A DNA stretch of 64,000 nt from positions 372,001 through 436,000 of the forward strand of contig CAVTFQ010000003.1 of NCBI GenBank assembly GCA_963734055.1, written 5' to 3'. Numbering within the stretch: position 1 is the stretch's first letter; each line of letters starts with the position of its first letter. Positions 27,144 to 36,269 of the stretch are shown piece after piece. The notes under the pieces are model-generated. The model searched no databases, was not told where the DNA came from, and saw only the letters and a program-made list of their open reading frames with translations. The DNA is from CAIWHR01 sp963734055 (GTDB lineage Bacteria > Pseudomonadota > Gammaproteobacteria > Burkholderiales > Casimicrobiaceae). Position numbers and translations under genes: made by a program.

Positions 27144-29600
27144 ATGGCCCACGCTGCCGACAACCTCGACCAGATGCCGGTCGTCCGCGAGCTCGCGGAC
27201 TTCGATCGAACCTCGGGCAACCTGCTCGAGCGACTGGTGTTCAACAACCGGCTGGCGATGATCGTCGTTTGCGCGATCGTGACCGTCGCGCTCGGCTACT
27301 TCGCAGCGACGAAGCTCGTGCTGAACGCGAGCTTCGAGAAGATGATTCCGCAGAGCCAGCCCTACATCAAGAACTATCTCACCTACCAGAAGGACCTGCG
27401 CGGCCTGGGGAACGCCATCCGCGTGGTCGTCGAGAACACCGACGGCGACATCTTCGATCCGCAGTACCTCGAAGCGCTGAAGCAGATCAACGACGAGCTG
27501 TTCCTGACCCGCGGCGTCGATCGCGCGTGGGTCAAGTCGTTGTGGACCGCGGGCGTTCGCTGGACCGAAGTGACCGAGGAAGGCTTCCAGGGCGGCCCGG
27601 TGATGCCGAACGGCTACGACGGCTCGCCGAAGAGCGTCGAGCAGCTGAAGCAGAACATCGCGCGCTCGGGGATCGTCGGGAGCCTGGTCGCCAACAACTT
27701 CAAGTCGAGCATGATCTTCGTGCCGCTGCTCGACAAGGAGCCGGGCACCGGCAAGCCGATCGACTACCAGGGGCTGTCGAAGGTGCTCGAGGAGAACATC
27801 CGCGCCAAGTACGAGCTCGCCAAGAGCGTCGACCGGACGGTGAAGAGCAAGGAGACGCCGAGGATCAGGATCCACGTGATCGGCTTCGCCAAGTTGATCG
27901 GCGAGCTGATCGACGGCCTGCTCAAGGTGATGATGTTCTTCGGAATCGCGGCGCTGATCGCCACCGCGATCATCTATCTGTACACGCGGTGCATCCGCAG
28001 CACGACCCTGGTCATCGCCTGCTCGCTGGTGGCGGTGATCTGGCAGCTCGGCCTGGTCGCGCTCTTCGGCTTCGAGCTCGACCCCTTCTCGATCCTGGTG
28101 CCGTTCCTCGTGTTCGCAATCGGCGTGTCGCACGGCGCGCAGAAGATGAACGGCATCATGCAGGACATCGGCCGCGGCACGCAGAAGCTGGTCGCGGCGC
28201 GCTACACGTTCCGACGTCTCTTCCTCGCGGGCCTGACGGCGCTGCTTGCGGATGCCGTCGGCTTCGGCGTCCTGATGGTGATCGACATCCCGGTCATCAA
28301 GGAGCTCGCGATGACCGCGAGCGTCGGGGTCGCCGTGCTGATCTTCACCAACCTGCTGCTGCTGCCCGTGCTGTTGTCCTACACCGGCGTGAGCGCGAAG
28401 GCGGCGCAGCGCAGCCTGCGCGAGGAGCGCGAGGAGACCGCGGGCAAGGGTCTGGGGGCGCTGTGGGGCCTGCTCGACAGGTTCACTACCCGCGGCTGGG
28501 CGCTGGGCGCGATCGGCGTGTCGGCCGCGCTGGCGGTCGCCGGCTTCGCGGTGAGCACGCACCTCAAGATCGGCGACCTCGATCCGGGTGCGCCGGAGCT
28601 GCGGCCCGACTCGCGCTACAACCAGGACAACGCCTACATCACGCAGAACTACGCGCTGTCCTCCGACCAGTTCGCGGTGATCGTCAAGACCGACAAGGAG
28701 GGCTGCCTCAAGTATCCGACGCTGATCGACGCCGACCGGCTCGCGTGGCAGTTGAAGCAGGTTCCCGGCGTGCAGACGACCGTGTCGCTCCCGGACGCCG
28801 TGCGCCAGATCACCGCCGGCTCGTTCGAAGGCAACCCCAAGTGGCTGACGATCAACCGCAACCAGGACGTGCTCAACTACGCCGCGCAGCAGGCATCGGT
28901 CAACAATCCCGACCTGTTCAACACGGCGTGCTCGGTCATGCCGGTCATCGCGTACCTGTCCGATCACAAGGCCGAGACGCTCGACCGCGTGGTGCGCGCG
29001 GCGGCCGAGTTCTCCGCCGAGCATAGCGACAAGGACCGCGAATTCCTGCTGGCCGCCGGCAGCGCCGGCATCGAGGCCGCGACCAACATCGTGGTCGAGC
29101 AGGCGAACCGGACCATGCTGCTCTACGTTTACGCGGCGGTGATCGCGCTGTGCTTCATCACGTTCCGCAGCTGGCGGGCGGTGGTCGTGGCCGTCGTGCC
29201 GCTCGCGCTGACGTCGATCCTGTGCGAGGCGCTGATGGTCGCGCTGGGGATCGGCGTCAAGGTGGCGACGCTGCCCGTGATCGCGCTGGGCGTGGGGATC
29301 GGCGTCGACTACGCCCTCTACCTGCTGTCGGTGCAGCTCGCGCAACAGCGCGCCGGCGTGCCGCTGACCGAGGCGTACCAGAAGGCCGTCCAGTTCACGG
29401 GCAAGGTCGTCGCGCTGGTCGGCGTCACCCTCGCCGCCGGCGTGATCACGTGGGCGTTCTCGCCGATCAAGTTCCAGGCCGACATGGGGATCCTCCTCAC
29501 GTTCATGTTCGTGTGGAACATGATCGGCGCCCTGGTGCTGATCCCCGCGCTGTCCCACTTCCTCCTGCCGACGTCCGCAGTGCGGGCGCGGCGGCGATAA
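27144..29600 (+). CDS. MMPL-type RND transporter
   Basis: An 818-residue inner-membrane RND/MMPL (SSD-containing) protein. A first TM segment at about residues 36-56 (LAMIVVCAIVTVALGYFAATK) is followed by a periplasmic domain, a helix bundle, and a second repeat beginning near residue 450. Motifs include LDPFSILVPFLVFAIGVSHGAQKMNG and LPVIALGVGIGVDYALYLLSVQ, each carrying a TM4-type acidic or His residue. It differs from the HAE1 pump at 6459. With DUF1302, DUF1329 and the YCF48 protein it forms a trans-envelope set, likely for a lipid-like molecule. Whether it imports or exports cannot be told from sequence. Confidence 0.93.
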   Translation: MAHAADNLDQMPVVRELADFDRTSGNLLERLVFNNRLAMIVVCAIVTVALGYFAATKLVLNASFEKMIPQSQPYIKNYLTYQKDLRGLGNAIRVVVENTDGDIFDPQYLEALKQINDELFLTRGVDRAWVKSLWTAGVRWTEVTEEGFQGGPVMPNGYDGSPKSVEQLKQNIARSGIVGSLVANNFKSSMIFVPLLDKEPGTGKPIDYQGLSKVLEENIRAKYELAKSVDRTVKSKETPRIRIHVIGFAKLIGELIDGLLKVMMFFGIAALIATAIIYLYTRCIRSTTLVIACSLVAVIWQLGLVALFGFELDPFSILVPFLVFAIGVSHGAQKMNGIMQDIGRGTQKLVAARYTFRRLFLAGLTALLADAVGFGVLMVIDIPVIKELAMTASVGVAVLIFTNLLLLPVLLSYTGVSAKAAQRSLREEREETAGKGLGALWGLLDRFTTRGWALGAIGVSAALAVAGFAVSTHLKIGDLDPGAPELRPDSRYNQDNAYITQNYALSSDQFAVIVKTDKEGCLKYPTLIDADRLAWQLKQVPGVQTTVSLPDAVRQITAGSFEGNPKWLTINRNQDVLNYAAQQASVNNPDLFNTACSVMPVIAYLSDHKAETLDRVVRAAAEFSAEHSDKDREFLLAAGSAGIEAATNIVVEQANRTMLLYVYAAVIALCFITFRSWRAVVVAVVPLALTSILCEALMVALGIGVKVATLPVIALGVGIGVDYALYLLSVQLAQQRAGVPLTEAYQKAVQFTGKVVALVGVTLAAGVITWAFSPIKFQADMGILLTFMFVWNMIGALVLIPALSHFLLPTSAVRARRR

Positions 29601-29618
29601 CCGGCGACGGAGGACCGC

Positions 29619-30095
29619 ATGACATCGACGGGGTACCGGATGGCGACGCTCGCCGAGTTCGCGGGCCGCGAAATCGGCGTGTCGGATTGGCACGTCGTCG
29701 ACCAGCGCCGGATCGACGAGTTCGCCGATTGCACCGGCGACCGACAGTGGATCCACGTCGACGTCGAGCGGGCCAGGCGCGAGAGCCCGTACGGCGGCAC
29801 GATCGCCCATGGGTACCTCACGCTTTCGCTCGCTGCTTCGCTCTCGATCGAGGCCGGCGTGATTCCGCCGGACGCGGCGGCGGCGCTCAACTACGGACTC
29901 GACAAGGTCCGCTTCGTCGCACCGGTGAAGGCGGGGAGCCGCGTGCGCAATCGCGTCGTTCTGCTGGCGGTGGAGCCGAAAGGCGCCGGCCGTGTGCTCC
30001 TCAAGCTGCAGAACACGATCGAGATCGAGGGCGAGACGAAGCCGGCGCTCCTCGCCGAGTCGCTGGCGCTGCTGATGGCCGCGCCGGTGGCGTGA
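29619..30095 (+). CDS. MaoC-type (R)-specific enoyl-CoA hydratase, PhaJ-like
   Basis: A 158-residue hot-dog hydratase. The hydratase-2 motif is FADCTGDRQWIHVDVERARRES, with catalytic Asp and His, followed by YGGTIAHGYLTLSL. Family members hydrate trans-2-enoyl-CoA to (R)-3-hydroxyacyl-CoA. The GGAGG 5 nt upstream supports ATG 29619; an in-frame ATG also exists at 29640. The next gene is a PHA synthase, so it most likely diverts beta-oxidation intermediates to (R)-hydroxyacyl-CoA monomers, as PhaJ does. A role in another hydration step of the array is possible. Confidence 0.88.
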   Translation: MTSTGYRMATLAEFAGREIGVSDWHVVDQRRIDEFADCTGDRQWIHVDVERARRESPYGGTIAHGYLTLSLAASLSIEAGVIPPDAAAALNYGLDKVRFVAPVKAGSRVRNRVVLLAVEPKGAGRVLLKLQNTIEIEGETKPALLAESLALLMAAPVA

Positions 30096-30110
30096 CGGGG
30101 CGTGACGACG

Positions 30111-31877
30111 ATGACTGCGACCGTCAGACATTCCACGAAGCGTGGCGCCAGGCGGGCGCCGCGTGTCCCGTCGGCGCCACGCCGGCCGGCACGCAAGCCG
30201 CCGGCGGCGCTCGTCGAGCAGGCGGCGCGGAACACGCTGGCGGCGAACCCGCTGATCGGATTCGGCCGCAAGGACGTGTCAGCCGCGGCGACGGCACTGG
30301 TTGGCCAACTCGCGCGGCGTCCGGGCGTGGTGACTAAGCGCTACGCCGGCTTCATGGCCGAGCTCACGCGCGTCGCGGCCGGGCGCTCGACGCTGGGTGC
30401 GCAGCCCGGCGACCGCCGGTTCGCCGACCATGCGTGGACGGACAACGCGGTGTTCCGGCGGCTCCTGCAGGCGCACGTCGCTCTGGGCGACTCCCTCAAC
30501 CGCTGCGTCGACGACGCAGGCATGGACGCGCGAAACGCGGAACGTGCGCGCTTTGCCGTGTCGCTCTTCGTCGACGCCCTCGCGCCGACCAACTTCCTCG
30601 CCGGCAATCCGGCCGCGTTGCGCAAGCTCGCCGACACGAAGGGCGTGAGCGTGATCCGCGGCTTCGCCAACTTCGTCGAGGACCTCGCGAGCGGCCGCGG
30701 CCTGCCGCGGCAGGTGGACGCGCGGCCGTTCACCGTCGGCAGGAACGTCGCGACGACGCCGGGCGCCGTGGTCTTCCGCAACGAGCTCCTCGAGCTCATC
30801 CAGTACGCGCCGGTCACGCCGCGCGTGCACGCGCGCCCGCTCCTGATCGTGCCGCCGCAGATCAACAAGTTCTACGTCTTCGACCTCGGGCCGTCGAACA
30901 GCCTCGTGCGCTGGTCGCTCGAGGGCGGCGTGCAGACGTTCGTCGTGAGCTGGCGAAATCCGACGGCCCGGCACGCGGAGTGCGGGCTCGACGCGTATGT
31001 CACGGCGCTCGAGCAGGCAGTCGACGCGATGCGCGGGGTGAGCGGTGCTCCCGATGTCAACGTGTTCGGCGCGTGCTCGGGCGGGATCACGCTGACGGCG
31101 CTTCTCGCCTGGCTCGCGGCCGTCGACCGGCGCAAGGTCAGGAGCGCGACGCTGGCCGTGTGCGTGCTCGACACCGCGGCCGCGCGGGACACGACCGCCA
31201 GCCTGTTCGTGACGCCGGCGACCATTGCCGCCGCGCGAGCCTCCTCGCACAAGCGGGGTGTGCTCGAAGGCAGCGAGCTCGCGCGCATGTTCGCGTGGAT
31301 GCGGCCCAACGACCTCGTCTGGAACTACGTCGTCAACAACTACCTGCTGGGCAACGATCCGCCCGCGCACGACATCCTGTTCTGGAACAGCGACACGACG
31401 CGGCTGCCGGCGCGGCTGCACGCCGACTTTCTCGCGCTGTACGAAGGGAATCCGTTTCCCCGCGCGGGCGCGCTGCGCGTGCGCCGGCGCAAGGTCGACG
31501 CCGCGAAGATCGGCATGGACACCTACGTCATCGGCGGCCTCACCGATCACATCACGCCGTGGCAGGCCGTCTACCGGACCGCGCGGCTCTGCGGCGGCGC
31601 GCGGAGCACGTTCGTCCTTTCCAACGGAGGCCACGTGCAGAGCCTCGTCAATCCGGCCGGGAACCCGCGCTCGTGGTTCATGGCGGGCCGTGCGCGCGGC
31701 ACGAGCGCGGAATCCTGGCTCGGGCGGCAGCGGAAGACCGAAGGCAGCTGGTGGCCGCACTGGCGCGAGTGGATCAAGGCGCGGTCGGGGTCCACGAAAT
31801 CCGCGCCGGCATCGCTTGGCAGCGCACGGCATCCCGCGACCGTCGCGGCACCCGGCGCGTACGTGCTCGAGCGATGA
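30111..31877 (+). CDS. phaC: Class II-type (medium-chain) poly(3-hydroxyalkanoate) synthase
   Basis: A 588-residue synthase closely matching the Pseudomonas PhaC pattern: NPLIGFGRKDV, FVDALAPTNFLAGNPAALR, VVFRNELLELIQYAPVTPRVHARP, FAWMRPNDLVWNYVVNNYLLGN. The nucleophile Cys is about residue 322 in FGACSGGITLTA, with catalytic Asp and His in GGLTDHITPW and SNGGHVQSLVNP. It joins (R)-3-hydroxyacyl-CoA units on the granule surface. It starts with ATG 30111 (GGGG 10 nt upstream) or GTG 30102. The Arg/Pro-rich N-terminus (30 residues) is unlike Pseudomonas. It overlaps phaZ by 4 bp. A class I phaC also occurs at 55975. Class II synthases are typical of pseudomonads, so transfer is possible but unproven. 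Confidence 0.93.
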   Translation: MTATVRHSTKRGARRAPRVPSAPRRPARKPPAALVEQAARNTLAANPLIGFGRKDVSAAATALVGQLARRPGVVTKRYAGFMAELTRVAAGRSTLGAQPGDRRFADHAWTDNAVFRRLLQAHVALGDSLNRCVDDAGMDARNAERARFAVSLFVDALAPTNFLAGNPAALRKLADTKGVSVIRGFANFVEDLASGRGLPRQVDARPFTVGRNVATTPGAVVFRNELLELIQYAPVTPRVHARPLLIVPPQINKFYVFDLGPSNSLVRWSLEGGVQTFVVSWRNPTARHAECGLDAYVTALEQAVDAMRGVSGAPDVNVFGACSGGITLTALLAWLAAVDRRKVRSATLAVCVLDTAAARDTTASLFVTPATIAAARASSHKRGVLEGSELARMFAWMRPNDLVWNYVVNNYLLGNDPPAHDILFWNSDTTRLPARLHADFLALYEGNPFPRAGALRVRRRKVDAAKIGMDTYVIGGLTDHITPWQAVYRTARLCGGARSTFVLSNGGHVQSLVNPAGNPRSWFMAGRARGTSAESWLGRQRKTEGSWWPHWREWIKARSGSTKSAPASLGSARHPATVAAPGAYVLER

Positions 31878-32773
31878 TGGCGCGGCGACGGAACTCGCGC
31901 GGATCGCGTGCCATGCGCATCGAGACGGCCCGCATCACCGGGCATCGGATCCGGTATGCGACGCGACCGGGTGACGCCGCGCGTCCGCCGCTCCTGCTCC
32001 TGAACGGCCTCGGCGCGAACATCGAGCTCGCGCAGCCTTTCATCGACGCGCTGCCGGGGCCGTCCGTCGTCATCTTCGACGTGCCGGGAGTGGGCGGCTC
32101 CCCGACGCCGCTGTCGCCGTACCGGCCCGGCAGCGTGGCCAGGCTCGCCGAAGGCCTGCTCGATCATCTCGGCTATTACCACGCGGACGTGCTCGGCGTG
32201 TCGTGGGGCGGTGCGATCGCGCAGCAGTTCGCGATCGTGAATCCGCATCGCTGCCGCCGGCTCGTGCTCGCCGCGACGTCGCCCGGTGCATTCATGGTGC
32301 CGGCGCATCCGTCGGTGCTGTTCAAGATGGCGACGCCGCGGCGCTACGTCGACCGCGCGCATGCGCACCGGATCGCCGGCGACGTCTACGGCGGCGTGTT
32401 CCGCCGCGATCCTGCGGCGGTCGCGGCGACACTGCGCCACGTTCGCTTCTCGAGCCGGGGCGGCTATTACCTCCAGCTCGCCGCCGCGTTCGGCTGGACG
32501 AGCCTGCCGTGGCTGTGGGCGCTGCGCCAGCCGACGCTGATCATGGCCGGTGCCGACGATCCGCTCGTCCCCAAAGCCAACGCCCGCTTGCTGCAATGGC
32601 TGATTCCGGACGCGCGGCTCGAGATCGTCGACTGCGGCCACCTCTTCCTCGTCACGCGCCCGGCCGAGTCCGCGCGCATCGTCGAATCCTTCCTGACGGA
32701 GCCCGCCCGCGTCCCGCGCAAGACGCGGCGCGCCGCGGCGGCTCCCGAACTTTCACCACGGAGAAACCCATGA
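31874..32773 (+). CDS. phaZ: PhaZ-type intracellular medium-chain PHA depolymerase
   Basis: A 299-residue alpha/beta hydrolase resembling Pseudomonas PhaZ: NGLGANIELAQPFIDAL, VIFDVPGVGGSPTPLSPYR, a nucleophile Ser in GVSWGGAIAQQF (about residue 115), and LVLAATSPGAFMVPAHPSVL. MATPRRYVD and DCGHLFLVTRP with the catalytic His are also present. Depolymerases of this type release hydroxy acids from granules. The ATG at 31874 overlaps the synthase stop (ATGATG; a second ATG is at 31877). An N-terminal extension MMARRRNSRGSRA precedes the conserved start at MRIETARI (31913). The synthase-depolymerase order matches Pseudomonas phaC1-phaZ. Confidence 0.9.
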   Translation: MMARRRNSRGSRAMRIETARITGHRIRYATRPGDAARPPLLLLNGLGANIELAQPFIDALPGPSVVIFDVPGVGGSPTPLSPYRPGSVARLAEGLLDHLGYYHADVLGVSWGGAIAQQFAIVNPHRCRRLVLAATSPGAFMVPAHPSVLFKMATPRRYVDRAHAHRIAGDVYGGVFRRDPAAVAATLRHVRFSSRGGYYLQLAAAFGWTSLPWLWALRQPTLIMAGADDPLVPKANARLLQWLIPDARLEIVDCGHLFLVTRPAESARIVESFLTEPARVPRKTRRAAAAPELSPRRNP

Positions 32774-34440
32774 ACCCCCTTGCCATCGCGCGCACGCCGT
32801 CGGCCTGCGACGCATCGCTTTCGATCGGTCAGATCCTCGCCTACGGCGTCGCCCGGGCGCCCGCGCAGGAAATCGTCTACGCCGACCGGCTGCGCTACAC
32901 GTATGCGACGCTCGCCGAGCGCGTGAACCGCCTCGCCTCGGCGCTCGCGGCGCTGGGCGTCGAGCCCGGCGCCACGGTTGCCATCATGGACTGGGACAGC
33001 CATCGCTACCTCGAGTGCTTCTTCGCGGTGCCGATGATGGGCGCGGTCCTCCACACGGTGAACGTGCGGATCTCGCCCGAGCAGGTGCTCTACACGATCA
33101 ATCACGCGAAGGACGACGTGATCCTCGTCAACGCCGAGTTCCTGCCGCTGCTCGAGGGCATCCGCGGCAAGATTCGTCCCGGCGTCCGCTTCGTGCTGAT
33201 CAACGACGGCGCACCGTCGCCCAAGACGGCGATCGAGTTCGCTGCGGAGTACGAGTCGATGCTCGCCGGCGCCTCCGCCGCCTACGATTTCCCCGCGCTC
33301 CCCGAGGACACCCGCGCGACGACGTTTTACACCACCGGGACCACGGGGCTCCCGAAAGGCGTCTACTACAGCCATCGCCAGCTCGTGCTGCACACGCTCG
33401 GCGTCTCGCAGGTCTTGGCGCACGCGCCGCACGCCTCATTCGGTGCGCGCGACGTCTACATGCCAGTCACGCCGATGTTCCACGTCCACGCGTGGGGCCT
33501 GCCGTACGTCGCGACTCTTTTGGGCGTGAAGCAGGTCTACCCGGGACGCTATGTGCCGGACGTGCTGCTCGGCCTCATCGCGCGCGAAGGTGTCACCTTC
33601 TCGCACTGCGTACCGACGATCCTGCAGATGTTGCTCGCGAGCCCCGCGCTGCGCGAAGGGAACCTGCACGGCTGGAAGGTCGTGATCGGCGGCTCGGCCC
33701 TGCCGCTGCCGCTCGCGCGCGCGGCGGTCGACAAGGGGGTCGACGTCATCGGCGGCTACGGCATGTCGGAGACGTGCCCGATCCTCACGCTCGCGCACCT
33801 TACGCCGGAGCTCATGGCCGCGGGCGCCGAGCGAAGCGTTCCGGTGCGATGCAAGGCCGGACGCCCGATCCCGTTCGTGCAGCTGCGCATCGTCGACGCC
33901 GACATGAACGACGTGCCGCACGACGGCGCGAGCCAGGGCGAGGTCGTCGTGCGCGCGCCGTGGCTCACGCAGGGTTATCTCGACGAGCCCGAGCGTTCCG
34001 AGGAGCTGTGGCGCGGCGGCTGGCTCCACACCGGCGACGTCGGCGTGATCGACGCCGACGGCTACCTCAAGATCGTGGACCGGATCAAGGACGTCGTGAA
34101 GACGGGCGGCGAGTGGGTGTCCTCGCTCGACATCGAAGACCTGATCCTGCGGGTCCCGGGCGTGGCGGAGACGGCGGTCATCGGCGTGCCGGACGACAAG
34201 TGGGGCGAGCGCCCGGTCGCGCTCGTCGTGCTGAAGGCCGGCGGCGACGCGCCGACGGCGGAAGCCATCCGCGCGCACGTCGCCGATTGCGCGACGCGCG
34301 GCGCGGTCTCGAAGTACGCGGTCCCGGACCGGGTGTACTTCGTCGATGCGATCCCGAAGACGAGCGTGGGCAAGCTCGACAAGAAGCTGATCCGCGCGAA
34401 GCTGCCGGAGCTCATGCCGACAGCTGCGGAAGTGCGCTAG
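32770..34440 (+). CDS. Acyl-CoA synthetase (fatty acid-CoA ligase, AlkK/FadD-like)
   Basis: A 556-residue ANL-superfamily adenylating enzyme. The AMP-binding P-loop is TTFYTTGTTGLPKGVYYSH (about residues 179-197), the A5 motif is GGYGMSETCPI, and A7/A8 motifs include GWLHTGDVGVIDADGYLKIVDRIKDVVKTGGEW. The C-terminal Lys of A10 lies in PKTSVGKLDKK. It makes acyl-CoA from a carboxylic acid, CoA and ATP. The GAGA upstream and the 4-bp overlap with phaZ point to one transcript. It can re-activate hydroxy acids released by PhaZ or activate fatty acids entering the array. Chain-length preference is unknown; the motifs suit medium to long chains. Confidence 0.92.
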   Translation: MNPLAIARTPSACDASLSIGQILAYGVARAPAQEIVYADRLRYTYATLAERVNRLASALAALGVEPGATVAIMDWDSHRYLECFFAVPMMGAVLHTVNVRISPEQVLYTINHAKDDVILVNAEFLPLLEGIRGKIRPGVRFVLINDGAPSPKTAIEFAAEYESMLAGASAAYDFPALPEDTRATTFYTTGTTGLPKGVYYSHRQLVLHTLGVSQVLAHAPHASFGARDVYMPVTPMFHVHAWGLPYVATLLGVKQVYPGRYVPDVLLGLIAREGVTFSHCVPTILQMLLASPALREGNLHGWKVVIGGSALPLPLARAAVDKGVDVIGGYGMSETCPILTLAHLTPELMAAGAERSVPVRCKAGRPIPFVQLRIVDADMNDVPHDGASQGEVVVRAPWLTQGYLDEPERSEELWRGGWLHTGDVGVIDADGYLKIVDRIKDVVKTGGEWVSSLDIEDLILRVPGVAETAVIGVPDDKWGERPVALVVLKAGGDAPTAEAIRAHVADCATRGAVSKYAVPDRVYFVDAIPKTSVGKLDKKLIRAKLPELMPTAAEVR

Positions 34441-34457
34441 CGTTCCCGGAGACAGCG

Positions 34458-36260
34458 ATGAGCCAGTATCAAGCACCGCTCGCCGACATGCGGTTCGTCA
34501 TGAACGAGCTCGCCGGACTCGACGCGATCGCCGCGCTGCCGGGCTACGAGGACGCGAGCGCCGAGACCGTCGCCGCGATCCTCGAGGAAGCCGCCAGGTT
34601 CGCGGGCGGCGTCCTCGATCCTCTCAACCGAAGCGGAGACCGCGAAGGCGCGCGCTGGCAGGAAGACGGCAGCGTGTCCACTCCGGCCGGATTCAAGGAC
34701 GCCTATCGTCAGTTCTGCGAGCTCGGCTGGAACGGCCTCGCCAAGAGTCCGGAGTTCGGCGGGCAGGGCATGCCGCGGCTCGTCGCGGCGGCCGTCGACG
34801 AGATGTGGAATGCGTCGAACATGGGCTTCGAGCTCTGCCCGATGCTGACGGCAGGCGCCATCGAGGCGATCGAGCTCAACGGCTCCGACGAGCTCAAGCG
34901 CACTTACCTGCCGAAGATGGTGTCCGGCGAATGGACCGGCACGATGAATCTCACCGAGCCGCAGGCCGGCTCGGACCTGGCGGCGATCCGCACGAAGGCG
35001 GTCCCGCAGGACGACGGCACTTACAAGGTCTATGGCAGCAAGATCTTCATCACGTACGGCGAGCACGACTTCACGAGCAACATCGTGCATCTCGTGCTCG
35101 CGCGCACGCCGGACGCTCCGGCCGGGACCAAGGGCATCTCGCTCTTCGTCGTTCCCAAGTTCCTTCCGAACGCCGACGGCAGCCCCGGCGAGCGCAACGA
35201 CGTCCGCTGCGTGTCGCTCGAGCACAAGCTCGGGATCCACGCGAGCCCGACGGCGGTGCTCGCGTTCGGGGACAACGGCGGCGCCATCGGTCATCTCGTC
35301 GGCGTCGAAAACCGCGGCCTCGAATACATGTTCGTGATGATGAACCTCGCGCGGTTCGGCGTCGGGATGCAGGGCGTGGGTCTCGCGGATCGCGCGTACC
35401 AGCGCGCGGTGACGTACGCGCGCGAGCGCGTGCAGGGGCGCGTCGCCGGGGCCGCGCCCGGTCCCGGGGCGACCGGCATCATCGGCCATCCCGACGTGCG
35501 GAGGATGCTGCTCACGATGCGCGCCTGCACCGAGGCAGCGCGCGCGCTGGGCTACGTGACGGCGGCGGCGCTCGATCGCGCGCACCGGCACCCCGACGCC
35601 GCAGTCCGTGAACGCGAGCTCGCGTTCGCCGAGCTGATGATCCCCATCGTCAAGGGCTGGAGCACCGAGATGGCGCAGCACGTCGCGTCGCTCGGCGTGC
35701 AGGTTCACGGCGGCATGGGATACATCGAGGAATCCGGCGCGGCGCAGTATCTGCGCGACGCGCGGATCACGACGATCTACGAGGGCACGACGGGCATCCA
35801 GGCCAACGACCTCATCGGGCGGAAGATCGCGCGCGACGGCGGCAAGGCGCTGGCTGCCACGATCACGACGATGCGCGACACCGGACGCAGGCTCCTCGAT
35901 TCCGGACAGGGCGAGCTCGAGGTGATCGGCACCCGGCTCCTGACGGCGGTCGATGCGCTGGAGGAGGCCGCGCAATTCGTCGTGGGCCGGTTCCGGCAGG
36001 ATCCCCGCGCAGTGCTGGCCGGCGCGGCGCCGTTTCTCGAGCTCGCCGGCATCGTCTGCGGCGGCGCGGAGCTGGCGCGTGCCTCGCTCGTCGCCGCGAG
36101 GATGCTCGCAGCCGGTCAAGGCGACGACATCTACCTGCGGGCGAAGATCGCGACGACGCGCCACTTCGCCGATCACTGCCTCACGCACGCCCCGGGACTG
36201 CGCGACACGGTCACGGGCGGCGCGGAGAGCGTGCTCGCGTTCGCCGAAGAAGCCTTCTGA
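34458..36260 (+). CDS. Acyl-CoA dehydrogenase (FAD, large 600-residue type)
   Basis: A 600-residue dehydrogenase with the usual three-part fold. FAD/substrate signature 1 is MNLTEPQAGSDLAAIRTKAV (about residues 163-182), followed by a beta-domain. The catalytic base Glu is in ITTIYEGTTGIQANDLIGRK. A C-terminal extension of about 130 residues matches the AcetylCoA_dh_C-type domain. It performs the first beta-oxidation step, acyl-CoA to trans-2-enoyl-CoA, which supplies the MaoC hydratase. It starts 17 bp after the ligase gene. It probably acts with the ligase in the same pathway. Confidence 0.94.
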   Translation: MSQYQAPLADMRFVMNELAGLDAIAALPGYEDASAETVAAILEEAARFAGGVLDPLNRSGDREGARWQEDGSVSTPAGFKDAYRQFCELGWNGLAKSPEFGGQGMPRLVAAAVDEMWNASNMGFELCPMLTAGAIEAIELNGSDELKRTYLPKMVSGEWTGTMNLTEPQAGSDLAAIRTKAVPQDDGTYKVYGSKIFITYGEHDFTSNIVHLVLARTPDAPAGTKGISLFVVPKFLPNADGSPGERNDVRCVSLEHKLGIHASPTAVLAFGDNGGAIGHLVGVENRGLEYMFVMMNLARFGVGMQGVGLADRAYQRAVTYARERVQGRVAGAAPGPGATGIIGHPDVRRMLLTMRACTEAARALGYVTAAALDRAHRHPDAAVRERELAFAELMIPIVKGWSTEMAQHVASLGVQVHGGMGYIEESGAAQYLRDARITTIYEGTTGIQANDLIGRKIARDGGKALAATITTMRDTGRRLLDSGQGELEVIGTRLLTAVDALEEAAQFVVGRFRQDPRAVLAGAAPFLELAGIVCGGAELARASLVAARMLAAGQGDDIYLRAKIATTRHFADHCLTHAPGLRDTVTGGAESVLAFAEEAF

Positions 36261-36269
36261 GCGCCCGAC

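Noticed and set aside
27087..30131. A 1014-residue reverse-strand frame over the MMPL transporter
   Set aside because: Same high-G+C antisense effect; Arg/His/Asp-rich low-complexity product with no family match, over a clear forward transporter gene.
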